From Planctomycetia bacterium (GTDB lineage: Bacteria; Planctomycetota; Planctomycetia; Pirellulales; UBA1268): a DNA stretch of 11,178 nucleotides. The stretch lies in assembly GCA_009919445.1 (NCBI GenBank), contig RGBY01000065.1, forward strand, positions 1-11,178, read 5' to 3'. Of this stretch, positions 5,965-11,178 are shown piece by piece. Position 1 is the stretch's first letter. Every line of letters begins with the position of its first letter. The notes beneath the pieces are model-generated. The model was not told the DNA's origin. It made no database searches and saw only the letters and a list, made by a program, of their open reading frames with translations. The position numbers and the translations under genes are program-made.

Positions 5965-6297
5965 ATGAAACCCTGGCTTACCCTTGCCGCAGCCATCGTT
6001 GCTGAAGTGGTCGGCACTAGTTTTCTGAAAGCTTCACACGGCTTCACAAAGCCACTTCCTGTGCTAGCAGTGGTCGTTGGCTATGGGCTCTCCTTTTACC
6101 TCCTCTCACTGACGCTCCAGACCATTCCGGTTGGAGTCGCCTATGCCGTTTGGTCTGGAGTGGGCCTGGTGCTTATCGCCACGATCGGCTGGCTGGCCTA
6201 CGGACAGAGTCTCGATCTGCCAGCGATTATTGGCATGGGTCTGATTCTGGCAGGAGTCGTCGTGCTGAATGTTTTTTCAATGGCAGCGGCCCACTGA
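5965..6297 (+). CDS. SMR-family multidrug/quaternary-cation exporter, EmrE-like
   Basis: The 110-residue protein has four predicted membrane helices and works in the inner membrane as a dual-topology dimer exchanging protons for cationic or hydrophobic substrates. It keeps the EmrE numbering: Glu14 in 'AIVAEVVGT', Tyr40, Tyr60, Trp63 and the 'WSGVG' stretch with Gly65 and Gly67. Later blocks 'GQSLDLPAIIGMGLI' and a C-terminal His at 110 also resemble EmrE. The tryptophan at 63 and 'YAVWSGVG' favour the Qac/EmrE branch over the guanidinium (Gdx) branch. The ATG at 5965 gives the family's normal length; its ribosome-binding site is weak. It lies 40 bp after eboE with no terminator between, so co-transcription is likely, which raises the possibility that it exports a metabolite rather than toxins. 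Confidence 0.93.
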   Translation: MKPWLTLAAAIVAEVVGTSFLKASHGFTKPLPVLAVVVGYGLSFYLLSLTLQTIPVGVAYAVWSGVGLVLIATIGWLAYGQSLDLPAIIGMGLILAGVVVLNVFSMAAAH

Positions 6298-6338
6298 GAT
6301 CTGCTCGGTGGCTGCCTGCCGAAACCAACTAGCAGATC
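6298..6338. repeat. Inverted repeat across convergent stop codons
   Basis: GATCTGCT (6298-6305) and AGCAGATC (6331-6338) are perfect complements separated by 25 bases. The left arm directly follows the SMR stop and the right arm covers the stop of the small - strand gene. Its position suits a two-way transcription end, but there is no T-run on either strand and the loop is long. Confidence 0.4.
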
Positions 6339-6622
6339 GACTGCATGCGTGACTGCCAGATGTCGATGGCCACATCAAGGAGGTTGTCGGCCTGAACCCG
6401 TTCGCCTGTCCAGAGGATGCTCCACCAGCGACGAGAGTCATCGGCGATAATAAATGAGTGCGGAAGATCATCGGGCCCATCACGAAAGACATAGCCAGGA
6501 TGGCTGAGGGCCTCAGCCGGATAGTCGGTGAGAAGATCCGCGGGCAGGATTTCCCGAACATTATCGACAAGTTCAGCTCGGGAGGACCACGTCGGAAAAT
6601 TGAGATGGGTGTAGCTGGCCAT
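6329..6622 (-). CDS. Small unrecognised protein
   Basis: This is a 97-residue protein that I do not recognise. It has no signal peptide and no membrane segment. It is acidic and rich in aromatics, with 'HLNFPTWSS' near the start, 'GYVFRDGPDDLPHSFIIADD' in the middle, 'RRWWSILWTG', and a helix ending in Cys at the last residue. The composition and strand/helix pattern look like a real small cytoplasmic protein rather than a shadow frame. The chosen start is the ATG at 6620-6622; a TTG seven codons upstream is possible. No clear ribosome-binding site precedes it. It is convergent with the SMR gene, with 31 bases between the stops, and lies 210 bp downstream of the chemoreceptor on the same strand. 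Confidence 0.6.
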   Translation of the reverse strand: MASYTHLNFPTWSSRAELVDNVREILPADLLTDYPAEALSHPGYVFRDGPDDLPHSFIIADDSRRWWSILWTGERVQADNLLDVAIDIWQSRMQSIC

Positions 6623-6655
6623 GCATGCTTCTGCTGGTGACAAAACTCAATGTCT

Positions 6656-6684
6656 TTCGTATCGCTTTTTAGCCTGCGAAGCAA
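6656..6684 (-). promoter_or_regulatory. Weak candidate promoter of the small unrecognised gene
   Basis: On the - strand, TTGCTT (6679-6684) and TACGAA (6656-6661) are 17 bases apart, about 34 bases before the ATG at 6622. Each box matches consensus at only three positions, so this is tentative. Confidence 0.25.
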
Positions 6685-6706
6685 GCATCCCTGAAAGGGA
6701 GCAAGC
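6681..6706. repeat. Small hairpin flanked by identical GCAAGC copies
   Basis: TCCCT (6688-6692) and AGGGA (6696-6700) form a stem with a GAA loop, bounded by GCAAGC at 6681-6686 and 6701-6706. It lies in the 210-bp gap after the chemoreceptor. No function can be assigned. Confidence 0.35.
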
Positions 6707-6810
6707 CACAGACGAAATGGGTGCTCAAAACCTGCGGAGCCTGTCTGAGGGCCAGGCTGCCGGATGGCGGCGGGTCAAGCGGCGGAGGATAGCCCACGCC
6801 CCTCCTGGTG

Positions 6811-6824
6811 CTCGTTGACACGAG
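6811..6824 (-). terminator. Weak stem-loop just after the chemoreceptor stop
   Basis: CTCGT (6811-6815) and ACGAG (6820-6824) pair around a four-base loop, nine bases past the stop of the chemoreceptor on the - strand. There is no T-run after it, so it could be a Rho-type end or incidental. Confidence 0.25.
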
Positions 6825-6832
6825 GACTGGTG

Positions 6833-9418
6833 CTACAACTGGAATCGGCGAACCAGCTCCCGCAGCCCTTGGGCCTGGGCGCCTAATTGCTCTGAGCTGG
6901 CCGCCAATTCTTCGGCAGCTGCTGCATTGTTTTCGATGGTGTCAGTGACGGTTCGCAATGACTGCTTCACCTTGGCGGCGTTGGCTGCCTGGGACTCACT
7001 GGAGCAGGCAATGGCGGCGATTTCCTCAGCCGTTGTCTCGGCGGCGGTCACAATGGAATCGAGTGAGCCGCCGACGATTTCTGACAGCGAGGCTCCCTTC
7101 TGGATTCGTGCAGCTGACTCGTTGATCAGCTGGGTGATGCTGTCGGTTGCATCGCTCGTGCGATTGGCCAGTTTGCGGACTTCTTCTGCAACGACCGCAA
7201 AGCCCATGCCATGGGTCCCAGCACGGGCTGCCTCGATGGCCGCATTCAGGGCGAGGAGGTTGGTCTGGGACGTGATCTCACTGATGATCGTGATGATGTC
7301 GCGAATCTGGTCCGATGAACTGTGAATGGCTCGCATTGAGTCGATGACATCACCGACTGCCTGACTGCCAGCCAATGCCAGTTTGGTGGTTCGCTCCGCC
7401 TGGCTGCGGCAGCTGGCAGCGTTTCCTGATACCAATTCGATTGAACCTGCAAGCTCTTCCATTGAGGCAGAGATGGTCTCAATGCTGGCTGCCTGATTCT
7501 GTGCGCCCTCGCTCAGGTTGGTTGCACTATCAGAAATCATCTGAGAGCCCTCGCCGTGCTGATCAGCTGCGTCAGCAATCTTGCTTATCAGTTCGCGGAG
7601 ATCAGCAAGCATGGTGTTGGCATTGTCAGCCAGCATGACCAGCTGCTGGTCGCCAGTCACGGTAATGGTGTGGCTGAGATCACCTTTTGAGGCAGACGAA
7701 AAGGCCCTGGAGAGAACCTCGACCCCCTCCTTCAAAATGGTCTGGGCACGCTCGAGCGATTCTTTTGAAGCCACGACTTCGTCGTGAAGTAATCGTTCAC
7801 GGTCAGCCAGGCGTACCTTGTCGGTAATGATCTCCCAGGTGACGGCTGCTCCCATAAATTCACCATGGCGGTCATGGATTGCCGACGCATGGAATTCCAG
7901 CACATCGTTGGCAGTTGTGCATTGCAGTGACCGAGGGAGTTGCTTGGGGTCAGTGAGGAAGGCGAACGATGCTTCCGGCTGACCAAAGACGGCATGAAGG
8001 AATTCGCCATCAAGTGGTTCGGTTGCCGCAATGGTGGGGTGCTCAGCAAAGGCTTGGAGGGTTGCAGGATTCATGTAGACAAGCCGGCCAGCCTGATCTG
8101 TCTGGAGGAGCCTGACAGAGGCATTGGTGACAATCTCAGCCAGCCGCACATGCTCGGCATGACGGATTGTTAACAGCCGTGCGATGACGAATGAGAAAAT
8201 CAGAATTGCAAGCGTGGTCAGGCCAAAGACGGTCTGGCCAAAAAGTTTGACGGTCAGGGTAGAGGCCGCCACCGTGGCTTCTGGGACTGTGGCAACAACG
8301 AGCCAATCGATTGGAGGGGAGAGAGCCTCCGGGCAGATTGAAATGGCGGTCGGAACACACAGGCTGCCGGGTCCAAGATCATTGGCCCCAAGGCTATTGG
8401 CAGTCGATTTTTCAAAAAGAGCCTGGAGATCGTCGGTCGCGAACTGCCGACGCTCTGCGGAGGGGAGGCCCTTTTCGGAGTCACGCGACCAAGACCGGTT
8501 GCCGTAAAGCTCATAGTCAAGCTGGAGCCCACCCCGGCTTTGGGTCGCAATCAGTCCATCGACTTGGTCAAACCCTGCCAGAAAAAGGAGGATGCCTTCG
8601 GTCTTCCCGGACTCATCAACGACAGGGCAGGCGAGCGTAAACACCTGGTCGTTGCCGAGTGGTGGATAGGCAAGATAGTCGAGGCAAACAATTTTATTGG
8701 GCTGAGCGTCAGTCTGGAGAAGGCTCCATGCCTTACCGGGGCCGGTTGAACTGAGCGTGTCGGTCGAGAGAGCTGTTGCGAAGTCACTGCCCTTGGTCAC
8801 GCTGTAGACAATGGTGCCGTGAGTGGGCTCAGCCAAGAGGATGTCATCGAGTGAGAGGCGCTCCTTCAGGCTGCGGAGGATTGGGTGGAGATCGCGGTGA
8901 GCCAGTGAATAGTCGGAGCCGTCACCGGCATCATCGAGCAATGATTTTGCCGATGCGAGGTTGGGGTTTTCCCGCACATAGCGATCTTGCAGAACGAGGC
9001 CGGCCTTCTCAAAGTTCGCAACAATGTCACGGGCAAGGGCAGATGCGTCGGCAGGATCTTCAGTGGTCTCTGCCTTAAGGGTGTTGTAGTAGCTCTCCAG
9101 TCCACGGCGAATTCTGTCTTCATCGTCAGGCTCGACGCTCAGGGTCGTGTAGCCATTTGCCAGGGCTGTGGTCGCTTGACGGAGTTGGGCTGATGAGGCG
9201 GTCAGCCGTAGTTCACTCGCCAAACCCTCAAAGTGCTGCCGCAGAGCATTCCCGGTCAGCCGTGAGGCAACGCCAACCCGTGCGAACGCTTCCTGGCGAA
9301 TGGCAGCTACGGCGGACTGGTACATTGCCACCCCGAGAATCCCCAGCGGGAGGAGCGACATTGAAATCAGCGCCACCAGCACGAGGCTTCTGGCAGAGCT
9401 TAGCCGGACCAACTGCAT
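6833..9418 (-). CDS. Methyl-accepting chemotaxis protein with extracellular sensor, PAS and HAMP-like parts
   Basis: This is an 861-residue inner-membrane chemoreceptor. Helix TM1 (about 11-33) and TM2 (about 391-415) bound a periplasmic region of about 355 residues, a size fitting a double-Cache sensor. A PAS-like domain (about 423-533) follows TM2 directly. Next come a helical linker, a HAMP-like second half ('KGDLSHTITVTGDQQLVML', 578-596), and the MCP signalling hairpin (about 610-855). The tip is unmistakable: 'EITSQTNLLALNAAIEAARA' (714-733) then 'GFAVVAEEVRKLA' (739-751), the CheA/CheW contact site. The protein ends 'RRFQL', with no CheR-docking pentapeptide. It should control a CheA kinase in response to an unknown ligand, but no che genes are nearby. 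The ATG at 9416-9418 has AAGGAG five bases upstream. The sugar kinase lies upstream on the same strand with a 190-bp gap. Confidence 0.95.
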   Translation of the reverse strand: MQLVRLSSARSLVLVALISMSLLPLGILGVAMYQSAVAAIRQEAFARVGVASRLTGNALRQHFEGLASELRLTASSAQLRQATTALANGYTTLSVEPDDEDRIRRGLESYYNTLKAETTEDPADASALARDIVANFEKAGLVLQDRYVRENPNLASAKSLLDDAGDGSDYSLAHRDLHPILRSLKERLSLDDILLAEPTHGTIVYSVTKGSDFATALSTDTLSSTGPGKAWSLLQTDAQPNKIVCLDYLAYPPLGNDQVFTLACPVVDESGKTEGILLFLAGFDQVDGLIATQSRGGLQLDYELYGNRSWSRDSEKGLPSAERRQFATDDLQALFEKSTANSLGANDLGPGSLCVPTAISICPEALSPPIDWLVVATVPEATVAASTLTVKLFGQTVFGLTTLAILIFSFVIARLLTIRHAEHVRLAEIVTNASVRLLQTDQAGRLVYMNPATLQAFAEHPTIAATEPLDGEFLHAVFGQPEASFAFLTDPKQLPRSLQCTTANDVLEFHASAIHDRHGEFMGAAVTWEIITDKVRLADRERLLHDEVVASKESLERAQTILKEGVEVLSRAFSSASKGDLSHTITVTGDQQLVMLADNANTMLADLRELISKIADAADQHGEGSQMISDSATNLSEGAQNQAASIETISASMEELAGSIELVSGNAASCRSQAERTTKLALAGSQAVGDVIDSMRAIHSSSDQIRDIITIISEITSQTNLLALNAAIEAARAGTHGMGFAVVAEEVRKLANRTSDATDSITQLINESAARIQKGASLSEIVGGSLDSIVTAAETTAEEIAAIACSSESQAANAAKVKQSLRTVTDTIENNAAAAEELAASSEQLGAQAQGLRELVRRFQL

Positions 9419-9423
9419 GGTTT

Positions 9424-9429
9424 CTCCTT
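9424..9429 (-). promoter_or_regulatory. Ribosome-binding site of the chemoreceptor
   Basis: AAGGAG on the - strand stands five bases before the ATG at 9418 and fixes the start at the short basic segment before TM1. Confidence 0.8.
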
Positions 9430-9461
9430 GCCTGGGGCCGTTCGCGGGGGGGTGTTTTGCT

Positions 9462-9496
9462 GGATCGCTGGCGTCATCGACGACCAGATCGGATCC
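9462..9496 (-). promoter_or_regulatory. Hairpin in the chemoreceptor mRNA leader
   Basis: CTGG-CGTC (9468-9475) pairs with GACG-A-CCAG (9479-9487), eight base pairs with one bulged base and a 3-base loop. GGATC (9462-9466) and GATCC (9492-9496) can extend the stem. It lies between the predicted transcript start (about 9495) and the ribosome-binding site, so it could tune translation or RNA stability. No known riboswitch class is recognised. Confidence 0.4.
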
Positions 9497-9501
9497 ATCT
9501 G

Positions 9502-9530
9502 CCTATACCCTCGCTGGAAACCTCAAGCAA
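9502..9530 (-). promoter_or_regulatory. Candidate sigma-70-type promoter of the chemoreceptor
   Basis: On the - strand TTGCTT (9525-9530) and TATAGG (9502-9507) are spaced by 17 bases, and an A-rich stretch immediately upstream of the -35 box resembles an UP element. It predicts a leader of about 77 bases and suggests that the chemoreceptor is transcribed separately from the sugar kinase. Confidence 0.45.
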
Positions 9531-9582
9531 GTTTTTTCGGTCAAAAACAGTGTTTGAGGCGACTTCGGTGCCGTTGGTTGCA

Positions 9583-9595
9583 GCCGGTCGCCGGC
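9583..9595 (-). terminator. GC hairpin after the sugar-kinase gene
   Basis: GCCGG (9583-9587) and CCGGC (9591-9595) form a perfect 5-bp stem with a 3-base loop, 13 bases past the kinase stop on the - strand; GTT/AAC just outside can extend it over a bulge. No T-run follows directly, though TTTTT occurs about 35 bases later. It is a possible but weak transcription end. Confidence 0.35.
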
Positions 9596-9608
9596 AACGT
9601 GTTCCGGG

Positions 9609-11147
9609 TTAATCAGCTACCGATTCGAGCTGGTGGTGCAGCCTGACCAGCCTTTGATAGCGGTGAAATACGGCGTCGAGTGTGGCAACCGCTGCTGGAC
9701 TCGGCCGGAACTGGGTTGGCGTTCCTGCCTGCTGGCCAGCCAGAAAGCCAGCCCAGTCGGTCGTCTGGCCGCCGCAGGTCTGGTCGCGAAACTTGGCAAG
9801 CAGGGCCGCGCCCCAGGCGGTTCCCTCTTCGCCACCGGCCAGGATGGTGACTGGCGTGTTGAAGGCATCGGCGACGAGCTGTCCCAGCTGGGGAGTCTTT
9901 ACCAGGCCACCGGAAAGAATGATTTCAGTTCTCGGATACCCCTGCCGGTCGAGTTCTTGGCTGCCAAGCTTGAGGTTGAAGATCGTCGCCAGCAGCATTG
10001 CCTTGACGGCGTTGCCGGGTGTGGCGGCCGTGTCATTGAGGCCAACCACCAGAGCGGTACCCCCTCGTGAAACGCCGAGCCCCGGCTCATCGTCCATGAA
10101 GGGCAGAGCCAGCAGGCCACCACAGTCGTCGGCAGCTGCGAGCACCTGCGGCATGATGGTCGCGAAGTCACCACCAAACATTCCCACCACCATGTTCATT
10201 GCGGTTGTTCCGTTCCGCAGGCAGACCATGTTGATCGGCCGGCCATCGGGGGCACAGAAGTGATCGATCGCCTGGGAAATTCCCTCAAAGCGACGGTCTC
10301 CCACCGAGTTGGCCACAACGCTGGTGCCAAAGCTCATTGACACCTGCCCTGGCGCCGCGATCAGGGAGCCGGCCAACGCTGCCGGCTGGTCACCTTCAGC
10401 CGGGGCAACCGGCACACCCTGGGGTAGGCCGAGGAGTTCGGCTCCACGAGCATTCAGCGAGCCACCATCCTCGCCTGCCTTTCGTACGGCTGGCAGCAGT
10501 TCCATCAGACTGGGGAGGGCCGTGCCGGGCAGGCTGCTGGCGGCAGCGTTGTTGGCAAGGGCGTCAAAATCACGGAGCAGGCTCTGGTCATAGTCGAGGG
10601 TGGTCTGGTCGATCGGGAACATGCCGGCGGCATCACCGATGCCAAGGGTCCAGTCGCCAGTGAGCCGCTGGGCAATCCAGCCGGCTGGTGTTGTCAGGTG
10701 GGCAGTACGGGCGGCTTGGTCCGGCCGGTTCCGAATGGTCCAGAGCCAGCGAACGGCCGTCATTCGCTTGGGGCACTTTGTCCCCAGCCGCTCGGTCAGT
10801 TCGTGCCCTTCGGCCTCGTTGCGGCCGTCGCACCAGAGCCGGGCCGGGCCAACCGGCTCGCCAGTGGCGTCGGTCAGCACCTCGCCGTGCATCTGGCCAG
10901 AGATGCCAATGGCGAGCACGTCCATGTCGACTCGCATGGCGGTGAGCTTGCGGCGAAGGTCAGCCATGGCGGCGGTGAGGGCTGCCTCCCAGTCGGCTGG
11001 CTGCTGCTCGAAGCACTCGGGTTCGAGGCCTGGCAGCATGGCGTAGCTTTCCTCACCACTGGCCAAAATCGTGAGATCCGTATTGGTGAAGATGACCGAC
11101 AGCCCTTGCGTGCCGGCATCGATGCCGAGATAGCCTGGGGTTTTCAT
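9609..11147 (-). CDS. FGGY-family sugar kinase, xylulokinase type
   Basis: The 512-residue protein phosphorylates a ketose with ATP in the cytoplasm; D-xylulose, giving xylulose 5-phosphate for the pentose phosphate pathway, is the best guess. It shows the FGGY order: 'GIDAGTQG' (8-15) with Asp10 for Mg-ATP, 'GISGQMHG' (81-88), the xylulokinase-type substrate motif, 'EGDQPAALAG' (251-260) with Asp253 as likely catalytic base, 'SFGTS' (272-276) for phosphate, 'LSGGLVKTPQL' (411-421), and 'GTAWGAALLA' (442-451) for adenine. Typical xylulokinases read GGGDN at the catalytic site; here EGDQPAAL is closer to glycerol kinases, so sedoheptulose or another ketose is not excluded and I give no symbol. 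The ATG at 11145-11147 has AGGAAAGGA eight bases upstream. No xylose isomerase or transporter is visible. Confidence 0.92.
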   Translation of the reverse strand: MKTPGYLGIDAGTQGLSVIFTNTDLTILASGEESYAMLPGLEPECFEQQPADWEAALTAAMADLRRKLTAMRVDMDVLAIGISGQMHGEVLTDATGEPVGPARLWCDGRNEAEGHELTERLGTKCPKRMTAVRWLWTIRNRPDQAARTAHLTTPAGWIAQRLTGDWTLGIGDAAGMFPIDQTTLDYDQSLLRDFDALANNAAASSLPGTALPSLMELLPAVRKAGEDGGSLNARGAELLGLPQGVPVAPAEGDQPAALAGSLIAAPGQVSMSFGTSVVANSVGDRRFEGISQAIDHFCAPDGRPINMVCLRNGTTAMNMVVGMFGGDFATIMPQVLAAADDCGGLLALPFMDDEPGLGVSRGGTALVVGLNDTAATPGNAVKAMLLATIFNLKLGSQELDRQGYPRTEIILSGGLVKTPQLGQLVADAFNTPVTILAGGEEGTAWGAALLAKFRDQTCGGQTTDWAGFLAGQQAGTPTQFRPSPAAVATLDAVFHRYQRLVRLHHQLESVAD

Positions 11148-11155
11148 GAGAGATG

Positions 11156-11164
11156 TCCTTTCCT
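11156..11164 (-). promoter_or_regulatory. Ribosome-binding site of the sugar kinase
   Basis: AGGAAAGGA on the - strand ends eight bases before the ATG at 11147. The extended core AGGAAAGGACA is identical to the site before the cupin gene. Confidence 0.7.
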
Positions 11165-11178
11165 GAACGAGCTTCTGC

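Noticed and set aside
4689..6047. Long open frame on the - strand opposite eboE (452 codons)
   Set aside because: It lies wholly antisense to a clearly recognisable EboE gene and the start of the SMR gene. Its product is rich in Arg, Gly and Cys with no domain pattern, as expected from a shadow frame in GC-rich DNA.
6277..6684. Overlapping - strand frame around the small unrecognised gene (135 codons)
   Set aside because: It overlaps the end of the SMR gene and gives a Ser/Arg/Pro-rich product. The 97-residue frame has a more natural composition.
6644..6832. Possible riboswitch or small RNA in the gap after the chemoreceptor
   Set aside because: I compared it by eye with the core motifs of the cyclic-di-GMP, glycine and fluoride classes and saw no match. 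Only a small hairpin and short repeats are present.

Overview
The window looks like ordinary chromosomal DNA from a high-GC bacterium, most likely of the phylum Planctomycetota. The pointers are a lysine-rich, histone H1-like protein with a short C-terminal domain of a planctomycete kind, the C-terminus of a prenyltransferase/squalene-oxidase-repeat protein, a secreted HEAT/TPR protein, and an EboE-type TIM-barrel protein. This placement is inference from protein style; no rRNA or other marker is present. I see no tRNA, CRISPR array, transposase, phage gene or integration site. No gap between genes exceeds 300 bases.

Layout, left to right. (1) The end of a + strand prenyltransferase/squalene-oxidase-repeat gene (1-462) converges on a - strand gene for an exported HEAT/TPR protein (493-2367). 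Upstream of that, on the same strand and separated by a strong intrinsic terminator (2433-2462), is the lysine-rich H1-like gene (2514-2891). (2) A 160-bp divergent control region (2892-3051) separates it from nadA, quinolinate synthase (3052-4218). This region is unusually structured. It holds a 23-bp near-perfect dyad, a 13-bp perfect palindrome over the expected nadA -35 position, a GC hairpin, and a TATAAT box placed so close to the nadA ATG that a leaderless mRNA is predicted. (3) A + strand series follows: nadA, a small cupin with an extra CPCG motif, an eboE-like TIM-barrel gene, and an EmrE-like SMR transporter 40 bp after eboE. (4) On the - strand are a small unrecognised gene (6329-6622), a large membrane chemoreceptor with extracellular sensor, PAS, HAMP-like and MCP signalling parts (6833-9418), and an FGGY sugar kinase of xylulokinase type (9609-11147).

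How the genes work together. NadA makes quinolinate for NAD synthesis; its partners NadB/aspartate dehydrogenase and NadC are not here. EboE belongs to a set of proteins linked to moving a metabolite precursor across the membrane. Its pairing with a drug/metabolite-type SMR exporter, without other ebo genes in view, is the most suggestive functional link. The chemoreceptor is an orphan, with no che genes nearby. The sugar kinase has its own ribosome-binding site, and the chemoreceptor downstream of it appears to have its own promoter and a structured leader.

I did not find a clearly new multi-gene system. The best leads are the divergent nadA/H1-like control region, the eboE-SMR pair, and the CPCG cupin.
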